Numbered from the stretch's first letter, positions 1-8,387 are shown. The stretch: 49,918 nucleotides of DNA from Spirochaetota bacterium (GCA_035477215.1 DATIKU010000022.1:1-49918); one strand, 5' to 3'. A program made the numbers and translations. The notes: generated by a model from the sequence alone, not told the origin.

Positions 1-83
1 AGCTCGAAAAGCTCCTCTCTGCACGACACCGTCACAAGCAGCGTCATGCAGAGCGGCAAAGCCATTGATCTAAATGATTTCAT
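1..83 (-). CDS. Putative lipoprotein, 5' end only (cut by window edge)
   Basis: The first 27 codons of a minus-strand gene are visible. They read as a lipoprotein signal peptide: MKSFRS with two basic residues, a hydrophobic stretch, then VTVSC with a candidate lipidated Cys21. The lipobox is loose (Thr at -3), as is tolerated in spirochaetes. The gene starts about 38 bp after the stop of another lipoprotein gene on the same strand, so the two may be co-transcribed. Only weak ribosome-binding sequence precedes the ATG. Function is unknown because the mature part lies outside the window. Confidence 0.5.
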   Translation of the reverse strand, partial: MKSFRSMALPLCMTLLVTVSCREELFE

Positions 84-120
84 TACCAGTCTCTATTACT
101 CTCATTATGTTTTTGCAGCT

Positions 121-489
121 TCACTCCACCGGCGGCCGTTCCGGCCTGAGGCTCCGCTTAAGATCGGGCCCCTTGATAATATAGGTCACCACGGCGTAGC
201 CGTCACCGGTATCGTACCGGTCGGCCGTTCCCTGCCGCACCACGTCCACCGAATCGGTAAATATGTCCCTGGCGATCATCTGCGCGTTTATCAGCGCCGC
301 CTCCTTGGCGGTCTCCATGGCCTGGACTCCCTCAAGCCCCTCGCGCGGATAGCCCTTGCAGACGATCACATAGCTTGTATCGTCAATAAAATAATTTTTA
401 ATGAGAATGCTTCCCGGGCCGTTCGCTTTTCGCGGACCGCAGCCCGAAAACATGGCCAGTACGGTAAGGACGACAAGCGTTTTCTTCAA
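121..489 (-). CDS. Small lipoprotein, unknown function
   Basis: This 122-residue protein begins MKKTLVVLTVLAMFSGC, a type II signal peptide with lipobox FSGC and acylated Cys17. After processing by LspA it would be anchored to a membrane. The mature region of about 105 residues has an Ala-rich helix (roughly residues 55-75) and a predicted beta segment, which recalls small periplasmic LPP20/flagellar-assembly-like folds, but I cannot assign a family. A second lipoprotein gene starts just downstream on the same strand. The 172 bp before it hold an inverted repeat CCCCGG/CCGGGG (542-560) but no clear promoter. Confidence 0.7.
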   Translation of the reverse strand: MKKTLVVLTVLAMFSGCGPRKANGPGSILIKNYFIDDTSYVIVCKGYPREGLEGVQAMETAKEAALINAQMIARDIFTDSVDVVRQGTADRYDTGDGYAVVTYIIKGPDLKRSLRPERPPVE

Positions 490-645
490 TATTCATCCTC
501 CATGGATGGCGCGGATATGCATGATCGGTGACATTCATCATCCCCGGACTATTCCCGGGGGTCGGGAAAAGCCGCCACGCCGGTTACCTCCTCGGTCGAA
601 TACAAACGAATCACTGGAAATATATCGAAGGCATGGTGAAAAGAA

Positions 646-663
646 AAGCCTTTTTCGCGGCTT
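646..663 (-). terminator. Possible weak intrinsic terminator after the ACT gene
   Basis: On the minus strand the stop codon of the ACT-domain gene overlaps the left arm of AAGCC/GGCTT, with an 8-nt loop, followed by TTTTC and more T. The stem has only 5 bp, so termination would be weak. Confidence 0.3.
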
Positions 664-1090
664 ACAGCAGGTAGAGCTCGCTGTCTGAAAGGATGGTGAA
701 TCCCGCCTCCGAGAGCAGCTTTTCGGTCCTTCTCACATCCTGCACCTGGAAGACGAAGATGGCGTCCTTTTTGCGCTCGATGATGAAGCCATATGCGTCT
801 TCCACGTTTACATCGTTTTTAGTGAGAATCGACGCAACCTCGTAGAGGCCGCCCGGCTTGTCCTTCACCCGTATCGCCACGATATCGCGGAGTGTCGCGG
901 CGATCCCGTCCTCCTTGAGCGCGTCCACAGCCTCCTGGGGCCGGTCTACAAGGAGCTTCACGATACCGTAGTCCCCCGAGTCGGAGATGGTGATCGCCCG
1001 AATGTCAATGACCTTCTTTAACAGAACGCCGGTGATCCGCTCGATCTTACCCGGCCTGTTCTCCGCAAAAACCGATACCTGGTGCGGCAT
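662..1090 (-). CDS. Tandem ACT-domain protein (PaaK partner)
   Basis: 142 residues made of two ACT modules: about residues 3-68 (VSVFAENRPGKIERIT, the usual N-terminal signature) and 70-140 (VAIRVKDKPGGLYEVASIL). ACT domains bind small ligands, often amino acids, and regulate enzymes allosterically. Stand-alone double-ACT proteins are commonly encoded beside phenylacetate-CoA ligase homologues in anaerobes, and here the gene lies 13 bp after paaK on the same strand, so it is very likely the regulatory partner or sensor for that enzyme. The start is supported by AAAGGAGG 7 nt before the ATG. The ligand cannot be read from the sequence. Confidence 0.85.
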   Translation of the reverse strand: MPHQVSVFAENRPGKIERITGVLLKKVIDIRAITISDSGDYGIVKLLVDRPQEAVDALKEDGIAATLRDIVAIRVKDKPGGLYEVASILTKNDVNVEDAYGFIIERKKDAIFVFQVQDVRRTEKLLSEAGFTILSDSELYLL

Positions 1091-1103
1091 ATGGATTCCT
1101 CCT

Positions 1104-2399
1104 TTAGAGAGACCTGTTGTCGAATACCCGTTTGGCCTTACCCTGGCTCGGCGGCAGCGAGCCCGGCTCCAGAAGTTCGATCTTCGGATTGATGGTGATG
1201 ATGGCGCGCAGGGCCTCGCCCATCTTCTTTTTCAGCCGCTCGAGCTGCCTTATGTCGCCATGGAACATCTTCGAGTAGAGCTCGACCCTGATGTGCATCC
1301 TGTCCAGGTTGTTCTCCCGCTCGAGCACGATCTGATAATTGTTCCCCACCTCGGGAATGTTCATGAGAACGGTTTCAATCTGCGACGGGAACACGTTCAC
1401 GCCGCTGACGATCATCATGTCGTCGGTCCTCCCCTTTATCCGTCCGATGCGGCGGTGCGTCCTGCCGCACGGGCAGGGCTCCGGAATGAACCTGGTGAGG
1501 TCGCGCGTGCGGTAGCGGAAGACGGGCATCGCCTCGCGGTTTAGATGCGTGAGCACCAGCTCGCCTTCATCGCCGTCGGGCAGGTTTTCGCCGGTATCCG
1601 GATCGATGATCTCGGCGAAGTAATAATCCTCCCACAGGTGCATGCCGTTTTTATGCACGCACTCGAACGCCACGCCGGGGCCGTTCATCTCCGACATGCC
1701 GTAGCTGTTGTAGGCGTTTACACCGAACTGCTCCTGTATCTTGTCTCGCGTCCCCTCCGAATAGGGCTCGGCGCCGAGGTATGCCTTCTTTACGCCGAGG
1801 TCCGGGGGATTGACGCCGTGGGCGCGTATTTCCTCCACCAGGTGCAGCGCGTAGCTCGGCGTGATGTGTATCACCGTGCTCCCGAAGTCCTGGATGAACT
1901 GGATCTGTTTAAGGGTGTTCCCGGTCGACATCGGTATCACCAAGCACCCCAGCTTTTCGGCGCCGTAGTGAAGGCCGAGCCCCCCGGTAAAGAGGCCGTA
2001 GCCCATCATGTTCTGAAAGACATCGTCGGGGGTTGTGCCGGTGGCGACCATTCCGCGGGCAACCTGGTTCGCCCATTCATCGACATCTTTCATGGTGTAG
2101 AAGATGACCGTGGGTTTCCCCGTGGTGCCGGACGAGGCGTGCATGCGCACGATCGAGCGTTTGGGAACGGCGATCATGCCGTCGGGGTAGCTTACGCGCA
2201 AATCGTTCTTGGTGGTGAAAGGGATGTCTTTCAGATGGTCGAGCGTGGTGATCTTCGCCGGGTCTATGCCGTGCTCCGCGAAAGCCTTTTTATAAAACGG
2301 GGTCGCCGCACCCGCCTCGAGCGCTTTTTTCAGACGCTCCAGTTGTATTTTCAGCAGTCCAGTGCGGTCGATGGTTTCGATTTCCTGGTTCCAGTACAT
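1104..2399 (-). CDS. paaK: Phenylacetate-CoA ligase family enzyme
   Basis: An AMP-forming aryl-CoA ligase of 431 residues, the usual PaaK length. It activates an aryl acid (phenylacetate, indoleacetate or similar) with ATP and CoA in the cytoplasm. Visible motifs are the P-loop SSGTTGKPTV (about residue 92), the YGMSE adenylate motif, the YRTRDL segment, the Cys-rich PCPCGRTHRR and GRTDDMMIVSGVNVFP near the hinge. Family members start M-x-W-N-x-E-I-E, matching the ATG at 2399. An in-frame GTG at 2453 has a much stronger ribosome-binding site (AGGAGG, 7 nt) but adds 18 residues not typical of the family and lies inside a hairpin, so the real start is open. The gene is followed by an ACT-domain gene. 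The true substrate is not determinable. Confidence 0.88.
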   Translation of the reverse strand: MYWNQEIETIDRTGLLKIQLERLKKALEAGAATPFYKKAFAEHGIDPAKITTLDHLKDIPFTTKNDLRVSYPDGMIAVPKRSIVRMHASSGTTGKPTVIFYTMKDVDEWANQVARGMVATGTTPDDVFQNMMGYGLFTGGLGLHYGAEKLGCLVIPMSTGNTLKQIQFIQDFGSTVIHITPSYALHLVEEIRAHGVNPPDLGVKKAYLGAEPYSEGTRDKIQEQFGVNAYNSYGMSEMNGPGVAFECVHKNGMHLWEDYYFAEIIDPDTGENLPDGDEGELVLTHLNREAMPVFRYRTRDLTRFIPEPCPCGRTHRRIGRIKGRTDDMMIVSGVNVFPSQIETVLMNIPEVGNNYQIVLERENNLDRMHIRVELYSKMFHGDIRQLERLKKKMGEALRAIITINPKIELLEPGSLPPSQGKAKRVFDNRSL

Positions 2400-2430
2400 T
2401 GTTCGTTCCCGTGTGGCATTAGATATCTTC

Positions 2431-2484
2431 ACCGGCGCGATAAACAGCGACACGCAGGTCCCTCCTGCGGTCGTTCGCGCCGGT
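2431..2484 (-). promoter_or_regulatory. Long leader hairpin upstream of paaK
   Basis: In the minus-strand transcript a 10-bp perfect outer stem (arms at 2475-2484 and 2431-2440, ACCGGCGCGA/TCGCGCCGGT) encloses an inner stem CGAC-CGCAGG / CCTGCG-u-GTCG with loop AGGGA. The inner hairpin contains both AGGAGG and the alternative GTG start codon of paaK. An unpaired CUGUUUA lies on one side between the two stems. This could be a translational switch or an unassigned cis-regulatory RNA. I cannot match it to a known riboswitch class. Confidence 0.45.
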
Positions 2485-2569
2485 CACCCCGAAAGGTGGC
2501 CCGTCCTTCCCGGCCTGTCAATGAAAAATTGGGATGGAATGATGTGATTGAACAGAAAAAAGAAAATGC

Positions 2570-3463
2570 TCAGTGCATGGTTTCACGATCATCCGGATAA
2601 TAATGACGCCGCGCCCAGTCGAGCCTCCGCCGCTCGCCCTTGGAGAGCGAGCCCATTCCGCCGCGCGCGATCTTCTCGAGCAGGGTACCGATGATCAGCT
2701 TGGCCTCGATGCGCTCGTTGATCTCCTTCTGCTTCTTCCGGAGGCGGCGCTTTTTCATTAAAGTCGCCCACAGGGTAGCCCCGGAGGAGCCGGTTACGCG
2801 CCGTCCTGATACTGTCCTCGACCGAATCAGGATGAAGACCAGTCCCGATACCAGTCCGCCCAGGTGTCCGATATGGCTTATGTTGCCCCCCATTCCCTTC
2901 GCGCTGGAGAGGGTCCCGAAGAACTCGACGACGCCGAAAAAGAGCACCAGGTACTTCATCTTTACCGGGATGAGAAAATAGAGCAACACTTCCCGGTTGG
3001 GCCAAGTGAGCCCGTAGGCGAGCAGGATGCCATAGATCGCCCCCGATGCCCCGATCGTCGTGGGGGCATAGGGCGCAAACGGGTTGACCCCGTATTTGAC
3101 GACTACGAAGTAGTTCATGGCCGCGATAAACAATCCCGCGCAGATACCACAGAAGAGATAATAGCGCAGAAAGAGCCTGCTCCCCCACAGCGTTTCGATG
3201 TCGCCGGCGAACATCCAGAGCCCAAGGAGGTTGAAAAGGATATGGAGCCAGCCTCCATGCAGGAACATGTAGGTCGCGGTCTGCCAGAACCGGAAATCGT
3301 GCACAAGTCCCTGGTGGTTGAGACCGAAAAGGTGCTCGAGCATGCCCGGCGCGAGCATGCCCGCGAACTGCTGGAAGAGAAACACCCCGGCGTTGATAAT
3401 CAGGAGGCTTTTAACCACCGGGGTTATCGGCCCGCCGATACGAACGTTCATTGTCTGCCGCAT
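2570..3463 (-). CDS. Rhomboid-family intramembrane serine protease
   Basis: 297 residues with about six membrane spans. The rhomboid core is complete: HGGWLHILFNLLGLW (His69, His74, Asn78), the nucleophile motif GASGAIYG (Ser140) and the general base in SHIGHLGG (His197). It cleaves transmembrane substrates within the membrane; the substrate is unknown. A basic cytoplasmic tail of about 80 residues follows the last span (KKRRLRKKQKE near residue 236), longer than in minimal bacterial rhomboids. The gene lies 21 bp after the REC-GAF-HD-GYP gene in the same direction, so it is probably the last member of that run. A second start (Met5) is possible. Confidence 0.92.
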   Translation of the reverse strand: MRQTMNVRIGGPITPVVKSLLIINAGVFLFQQFAGMLAPGMLEHLFGLNHQGLVHDFRFWQTATYMFLHGGWLHILFNLLGLWMFAGDIETLWGSRLFLRYYLFCGICAGLFIAAMNYFVVVKYGVNPFAPYAPTTIGASGAIYGILLAYGLTWPNREVLLYFLIPVKMKYLVLFFGVVEFFGTLSSAKGMGGNISHIGHLGGLVSGLVFILIRSRTVSGRRVTGSSGATLWATLMKKRRLRKKQKEINERIEAKLIIGTLLEKIARGGMGSLSKGERRRLDWARRHYYPDDRETMH

Positions 3464-3484
3464 TTCAGGAAACCCGCCGCATTA

Positions 3485-5143
3485 TCAGCTGAATTCCTTT
3501 CTAATACGGCTGAACTCACCCTCATTATCAAGAAATATTTTAAAAAGCAGCGGGTCGAATCGCGAAGATTCCTCTTTCATGATCCTGACGCTCTTGTCGT
3601 GGGAGAAAGCCTCCTTGTAGGGGCGCTTCGAGGTGAGTGCGTCATAGATATCGGAAATCGTGACGATCCGCGCCGACAGCGGTATCTCCGGCCCCTTCCG
3701 CCCGGTGGGATACCCGCCGCCGTCATAGCGCTCGTGGTGGTAAAGGGTCACCTCCATGGCCATGTTGAGAAAGGAGTTCTTCCCCAGGTCGCGCGAGGCC
3801 TCTTTCAGCGCCGTATAGCCGATTGTGGCATGGGTTTTGATTATCTCGTATTCCACGAGCAAGAGCGGCCCTGGCTTCAGAAGAATGTCGTCCGGGATGC
3901 CGACCTTGCCTATATCGTGGAGAATGGACGAATCGTACAGGTCGCGCAGATACTGGTTGGTGATTTCAAGCTCATTGCCGGAGTATTTCAAAATCTGCGC
4001 GATGAGTACGCTGAAGTTTCGTATGCGCTCCAGGTGCTCGCCGGTCTCCGGGTCGCGCACCTCGGCGAGCCTGCTGAGCGCGAAAATAGTCGTCTTCTGG
4101 GTTTTCAATATTTCGTGGGTGCGCACCTTCACCAGGTGCTCGAGGTTTTTCGTGTGAAGCTCGAGCTGGTCGAGGAGCTCGCCCCGCTGGATGCTGAACG
4201 AAATCTGCCCCGATATGGATCTGATGAAGAAGATGTGCTCGCTGTTGAAGGCGTTCGCGCGTTCCGAATTGAACACGAGGAATCCCCTGGTGACGTTGTT
4301 GATTATGATCGGTACAATCATCGACGAGCGGACACCTTCCTCCAGGAGGAGTTTGGTGCGCCTCGATTCCGGATGCAGGCGGAGGTATTCACCGAGGTCG
4401 CTGATGAGCAATACTTCTTTCCGCCTTGCAACGTCTTCAAGGGATGAATCGCTCAGGGGAAAGCTTATCGTGCCCGATGGTCTCGCCCCGCTGTCCGATT
4501 CAACCAGCTTGGCGACCACCTCGCGCGTCTCCTCGTCGATCATCAGGAGCGAGAGACGGTCAAAGGGGATGATCTTCCGCAGCGATGCGTCCAGCATCAT
4601 GAAGATTTCCTCGGTCTTTTTCCCCCGGTTGAGCATGGTGATGATGTCGTTTATCTGCCGCAGCTGCTCTACATAGCGGTTTTTTTCGTCGTTGAGCCGC
4701 TTGCGGTCGAGCGCCCGTTCGATCGCGTGGTAGAGCATCGCGAAATCCATTATCGGCTTGGTGAGGAAATCGTAGGCGCCGGTCTTGAGCGCGAGGATGA
4801 TGTCGTCGTTGGTGCCGAAGCCCGTCAGCACGATTTTCGGGATGTCCGGAAACTTCTCGGACATCATCGTCAGAAGCTCCCTGCCGTCAAGGTTCGGCAT
4901 CTTTAGGTCGGTGAGCACCAGATCGCAGGGCTCGGACTCGAGCTTGGCGATCGCCACCTTGCCGTCCTCGGCCGTGTCGATCGTATACCCCATCTTGACG
5001 AGGTAGCGCGAGAGCACCTTGCGAACCAGGTGCTCGTCGTCGACGATAAGGATGCTCCCCTGACGGTTGCCCGCGTGCCGCTGGTCTGTCGATGTCGCTG
5101 GAACGTCTTCCATTATCGATTTCCCGCCGCCCGAAGGCGGCAT
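3485..5143 (-). CDS. Response regulator with GAF and HD-GYP domains
   Basis: 552 residues in three modules. A receiver domain spans about residues 29-145 (phospho-acceptor Asp79 in LVLTDLKMP, switch Thr107, Lys129). A GAF domain follows at about 175-320. An HD-GYP phosphodiesterase domain lies at about 345-530 with H409-D410 (ILHDIGK) and HHERYDGGGYP (469-479), so all metal and signature residues are present. Such proteins hydrolyse cyclic di-GMP, often to GMP, under control of a sensor kinase and the GAF ligand. No kinase gene is adjacent. It is flanked by an HD phosphohydrolase gene (17 bp upstream) and the rhomboid gene. Met11 is an alternative start. Confidence 0.92.
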   Translation of the reverse strand: MPPSGGGKSIMEDVPATSTDQRHAGNRQGSILIVDDEHLVRKVLSRYLVKMGYTIDTAEDGKVAIAKLESEPCDLVLTDLKMPNLDGRELLTMMSEKFPDIPKIVLTGFGTNDDIILALKTGAYDFLTKPIMDFAMLYHAIERALDRKRLNDEKNRYVEQLRQINDIITMLNRGKKTEEIFMMLDASLRKIIPFDRLSLLMIDEETREVVAKLVESDSGARPSGTISFPLSDSSLEDVARRKEVLLISDLGEYLRLHPESRRTKLLLEEGVRSSMIVPIIINNVTRGFLVFNSERANAFNSEHIFFIRSISGQISFSIQRGELLDQLELHTKNLEHLVKVRTHEILKTQKTTIFALSRLAEVRDPETGEHLERIRNFSVLIAQILKYSGNELEITNQYLRDLYDSSILHDIGKVGIPDDILLKPGPLLLVEYEIIKTHATIGYTALKEASRDLGKNSFLNMAMEVTLYHHERYDGGGYPTGRKGPEIPLSARIVTISDIYDALTSKRPYKEAFSHDKSVRIMKEESSRFDPLLFKIFLDNEGEFSRIRKEFS

Positions 5144-5159
5144 CAGTATTGTACCATTA

Positions 5160-5903
5160 TCATGGGAAAATATCCATATTTTCCCTGAGGCGCGAGATCA
5201 GCCGTTCTCCAAGCAAAAGGCCCCTGTCGATGAAGTCAGGCCCGTAGCGCTTTCCTGTAACCGTACGAAAAGTGCCACGGATTTTTCTGATGCCCAGAAC
5301 GCCCTGATCATAGTGCTCGAAAACCAGTAGCGGATCGATGCGCATGGCCTCGGCCATGTCCCAGACGGTATCGGTGAAGTTGTCCGGACCCCATCGGAAT
5401 TTGTCGGCGTCGTAGAGGGCCCCGGAAACGAGCTCCGCGCCGGCGTCGGCCGCCGTTTCTTTTTCCCTGAAAGCCTCGTGATTGCGGATGGCAAAAACGA
5501 TTATCTCACAATCGTCGGGATCCAGGCGACCTCGCAGGCGTATCCCGGCATGAATCGCGCCCGCCTCCGCATGGCGTTTCTCTCCCCGCCTGATATCATG
5601 GAGGTACCCGGCGATGAGGGCGTTCTCCGCGAGCCTGTCGCATTCCGGCCCGGGCCGCATTTCGCATCGAACGATAGCACCCGCCTCGATAGCGACCCGG
5701 TGCGCGTGGTCGAAACCGTGCCCCATCGCACCGCCGTTCTCCCTTATGGCCGACCGCGCGAACGCCACCCGCTCCGAAGAGTCCGCCAGCCGCTCGGCAT
5801 ACGCCATCTCGGCGGCCCGCTCCACGTAGAAGACCGGCCGCTCTGTCGAGAGGGCGATCTGACGCGCGGTTTCCCGGAAAAACCGTATCCGTTCCCTGTT
5901 CAT
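5160..5903 (-). CDS. HD-domain phosphohydrolase
   Basis: A soluble protein of 247 residues with an HD metal-binding signature: GHGFDHAHRV, then GYLHDIRRG, then a third His in KRHAEAGA and a late acidic NHE and YDADKFRWG. This order matches HD hydrolases that act on nucleotides or similar phosphate esters. The substrate is unknown. The ATG at 5903 is preferred; an in-frame TTG at 5945 would add 14 residues and has no ribosome-binding site. The gene lies between hisG (79 bp upstream) and the HD-GYP regulator gene (16 bp downstream), all on the minus strand. Confidence 0.8.
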   Translation of the reverse strand: MNRERIRFFRETARQIALSTERPVFYVERAAEMAYAERLADSSERVAFARSAIRENGGAMGHGFDHAHRVAIEAGAIVRCEMRPGPECDRLAENALIAGYLHDIRRGEKRHAEAGAIHAGIRLRGRLDPDDCEIIVFAIRNHEAFREKETAADAGAELVSGALYDADKFRWGPDNFTDTVWDMAEAMRIDPLLVFEHYDQGVLGIRKIRGTFRTVTGKRYGPDFIDRGLLLGERLISRLRENMDIFP

Positions 5904-5982
5904 ATCCGCCCTGGTGCAGTGTACGCGTCCACCGACGGAGAGCAAACAAATTTCAAGACCCGGGACCGATCGTTCCGGACCA

Positions 5983-6882
5983 TCAAAGAACGATGTCTTT
6001 TTTACCGACCACCTTGTTGAGCGGATACTCGATGATACCGTCCGCCCCCGCCTCGATCAGGCGCGGTATGAGCTCCCGCACCACGTCCTCGCCGATGACC
6101 GACTCCACGGAAAGCCACTCGACCTTGTAGAGTTCGGCGACCGTCGGCGCGGTAATGCTTGGAATGAGCCTCACGACCGAGTCAATGTTGCCCTTGGGGA
6201 CGTTCATCTTGATCCCCACCAGGTTCTCCGCGTTAAGCGCGCCGCGCAGGAGCATGGCGATATGGTTTACCTTGTCCCTCTTCCACGGATCGGTCATGAC
6301 CTTCCTGTTCGCGATGAGCTTGGTGTTCGTCTCGAGGAGCGTGTGGATGATCTTTAGTCCGTGCGCCCGAATGGTGCTTCCCGTCTCCGTCACCTCGACG
6401 ATCGCGTCCACAAGCCCCTCCACCACCTTGGCCTCGGTGGCGCCCCACGAAAACTCGACCTTGACCGGGACCTTACGCTCCGCGAAATAACCCTTCGTGA
6501 ACTCCACGAGCTCGGTCGAAATCGTCTTCCCGGCGCAGTCCTCGATCGTTTTAATGGACGAATTTTCCGGGACCGCGAGCACCCATTTAGCTTTTCGCGT
6601 GCTCACCTTGGAGTAGATGAAGTCCGAGATCACCTCGACATCGGCCCTGTTCTCCAGTATCCAGTCCAGACCGGTCAGACCCACATCCAGCACGCCGCTC
6701 TCGACGTAGCGCGCCATCTCCTGCGCGCGGATGAGGGCGCAGTGGATTTCCGTGTCATCGATTGAGGGAAAATAATTTCGCGACGAGACCGATATCCTCC
6801 AGCCGGCCTTCTGGAACAGCTCTATGGTCGCGTTCTCAAGGCTGCCCTTGGGTATGCCGAGCTTCAGTATATTATCGCTCAT
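5983..6882 (-). CDS. hisG: ATP phosphoribosyltransferase, long form
   Basis: HisG catalyses the first step of histidine synthesis, ATP + PRPP to phosphoribosyl-ATP. The 299-residue length marks the long form with its own C-terminal histidine-binding regulatory domain (about residues 220-290), so no HisZ partner is needed. Visible family features are [14 protein letters not shown] at the N-terminus, the VGLTGLDWI segment and the PRPP loop [12 protein letters not shown]. The start ATG overlaps the hisI stop (ATGA, 6879-6882), which implies translational coupling. No other his genes are in the window. Confidence 0.95.
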   Translation of the reverse strand: MSDNILKLGIPKGSLENATIELFQKAGWRISVSSRNYFPSIDDTEIHCALIRAQEMARYVESGVLDVGLTGLDWILENRADVEVISDFIYSKVSTRKAKWVLAVPENSSIKTIEDCAGKTISTELVEFTKGYFAERKVPVKVEFSWGATEAKVVEGLVDAIVEVTETGSTIRAHGLKIIHTLLETNTKLIANRKVMTDPWKRDKVNHIAMLLRGALNAENLVGIKMNVPKGNIDSVVRLIPSITAPTVAELYKVEWLSVESVIGEDVVRELIPRLIEAGADGIIEYPLNKVVGKKDIVL

Positions 6883-7271
6883 TTCCTGTCTCCGTACACT
6901 TTATCTGGGTCGAAAACCTTCACGCAGTCCTCGATCAGGGAATCACACCTTACAACCCGGTAAAAACAACTCCTGAATCCGGTATGACACGCGGCCTCCC
7001 CGATCTGGTCGATTTTAAAAAGCACGCAGTCGTTGTCGCAGTCCACACGGACCTCCTTCACCTCCTGCACGTTGCCGGAGGACTCGCCCTTCTTCCACAG
7101 CTTGTTCCGCGAACGGCTCCAGTAATGAACGATGCCTGTCGAAAGCGTGAGTTCCCACGACTCCCGATTGATAAAGGCCATCATGAGGACCTCGCCGGTT
7201 TTATAGTCCTGCGCGATGGCGGGAATGAGCCCACCGCTCTTCTCAAAATTCAGTTCAATCATTACGCTCAT
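6879..7271 (-). CDS. hisI: Phosphoribosyl-AMP cyclohydrolase
   Basis: HisI opens the adenine ring of phosphoribosyl-AMP in histidine synthesis. The 130-residue protein is the monofunctional form without the HisE pyrophosphatase. The zinc and magnesium site is clear: [14 protein letters not shown] followed by [15 protein letters not shown], with the conserved Cys and Asp residues. [19 protein letters not shown] is the usual central motif. Met4 (MIELNFEK) is an alternative start. It is the first gene of a coupled hisI-hisG pair with a good promoter about 80 bp upstream. Confidence 0.95.
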   Translation of the reverse strand: MSVMIELNFEKSGGLIPAIAQDYKTGEVLMMAFINRESWELTLSTGIVHYWSRSRNKLWKKGESSGNVQEVKEVRVDCDNDCVLFKIDQIGEAACHTGFRSCFYRVVRCDSLIEDCVKVFDPDKVYGDRK

Positions 7272-7348
7272 CCCTGGAAAATAAACTCTCCGGCCTCCCT
7301 CGGCCGGAACACGCCATGAATAGCGGAAGCAGACGCGCTGACAAGAAT

Positions 7349-7377
7349 ATTTTATCGTGGGAGACGTTTCTCCTCAA
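7349..7377 (-). promoter_or_regulatory. Sigma-70-type promoter of hisI-hisG
   Basis: Reading the minus strand: -35 TTGAGG (7377-7372), 17-nt spacer, -10 TAAAAT (7354-7349). The start site would fall near 7342, about 70 nt before hisI. A short inverted repeat GGAGA/TCTCC lies in the spacer and could be an operator. Confidence 0.5.
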
Positions 7378-7422
7378 GATAAATTATCTTTGCGCACCCG
7401 CCGAATGCGAAAACGGCGTTTT

Positions 7423-7683
7423 CTACACGCCGCTGGTTTTTCCTGGCGTGTGGAAATGAGTCACAATCACAGAAAGCGCCGTGCCGGGGAGGATGCGCCC
7501 GAAGACGAGTCCGGCGCTCATTCGCGGCGACATGCAGAGGCCGTTAATCAGGAGCAGGTTGACGGGATTGTCGATGAAAAGACCGATGAGGCCGTCGATG
7601 TCCCCCCGCGCCATCAGCGGGACATGGAATCCCTTTTTCTTTTCTTCATGGAACACCTCATGCGGCAAACGGTTTAATTTCAC
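7423..7683 (-). pseudogene. Truncated NCS2-type (xanthine/uracil-like) permease, N-terminus only
   Basis: An 86-codon reading frame starts at GTG within GTGA, overlapping the tetR stop, so it is translationally coupled to the TetR gene. Residues MARGDIDGLIGLFIDNPVN and RILPGTALSVI match the N-terminal segment of permeases that normally run to about 450 residues. The match ends abruptly at THFHTPGKTSGV and a stop codon. The remaining 150 bp before hisI do not encode the missing spans. I infer a relic of a transporter that once belonged to the acs-maoC-tetR operon. A short membrane peptide may still be made. Confidence 0.6.
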
Positions 7684-8384
7684 GCCGGCGGGCTGAGCGT
7701 TTTCCACAGCACATCAAAAAAAACCGGAATACGATCGACCAGCTTCGTCATCATGCCGTTGAAATACCACAGGTGGATCTGCCGGTAGCAGTGCATATAG
7801 TACTGGTCGAGGATCTGCGAGGTGCGTATCGACGGGTCGATTTCCCCCCGCTCCCGCGCCCGTTTCACCACCTCGGCCAATATCGCCGACGCGTCCTCGC
7901 GCCTGTACGAGCGCTCCTTCATCCAGGCGCGCATGGGCACGGTAATGAACGCGGTGACGGCCACCCCGGGATTACGGTCATAGTAATCCATGGTCACCCA
8001 GAAGATTTTTCTTAAAATCTCCCGCATGCTCTCTATTCCCTTTATGTGTTCGCGCACCAGCACGCCGATCTCGCCGATCTTTTCGTCGAGGATGGTAAAT
8101 AGAAGGTCTTCCTTGGATGGAAAATAGCGATAAATGGTGCTGGGGCTGATGCCGGATTTTTTATAGATTTCACGGATGTTCACCTGGTGGAAGTCATTGT
8201 CGGCGAAAAGCCCGAGCACTACCGGGTAGAGCCGCTGTTTGAGCTTCTCGGGGAATACAGCTTCGACCGCCGCGGGCCGGTGCGACGACGCCTTTTTTTT
8301 TACCGGTTTTTTCATGAGGCGAATTATCCGCATCCCCGCCGAAAGACTCAACCTTCTTTTCGGCCCGTGCGAACTTTTTCGCAT
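7680..8384 (-). CDS. TetR-family transcriptional regulator
   Basis: A TetR repressor with an N-terminal helix-turn-helix (VNIREIYKKSGISPSTIYRYFPSKEDLL, about residues 67-95; the SxxTIYRYF recognition helix is typical) and a C-terminal ligand-binding domain of about 130 residues. The longest frame has 234 residues. Met18 and Met24 (MKKPVKKK) are also plausible starts, and the first has no clear ribosome-binding site. It is the third gene of the acyl-CoA synthetase/MaoC operon, 3 bp after maoC, so it most likely senses an acyl-CoA or related ligand and represses the operon through the repeats near 11144-11187. Confidence 0.9.
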   Translation of the reverse strand: MRKSSHGPKRRLSLSAGMRIIRLMKKPVKKKASSHRPAAVEAVFPEKLKQRLYPVVLGLFADNDFHQVNIREIYKKSGISPSTIYRYFPSKEDLLFTILDEKIGEIGVLVREHIKGIESMREILRKIFWVTMDYYDRNPGVAVTAFITVPMRAWMKERSYRREDASAILAEVVKRARERGEIDPSIRTSQILDQYYMHCYRQIHLWYFNGMMTKLVDRIPVFFDVLWKTLSPPA

Positions 8385-8387
8385 GTT

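Noticed and set aside
542-560. Hairpin CCCCGG/CCGGGG in a non-coding gap
   Set aside because: No T tract on either strand and no link to a start codon; common by chance in GC-rich DNA.
2864-4447. A 527-codon open frame on the plus strand
   Set aside because: It is antisense to the rhomboid and HD-GYP genes, which have clear catalytic motifs. The translated sequence is rich in Arg, Glu and His without any family signature, as expected of shadow frames in GC-rich DNA.
7409-7423. Perfect palindrome GAAAACG-G-CGTTTTC
   Set aside because: It falls at the stop codon of the permease relic, with no promoter at it and no second copy seen, so no function is claimed.
7425-7451. Inverted repeat ACACGCC/GGCGTGT
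   Set aside because: A 12-nt loop and no T tract make it a poor terminator.
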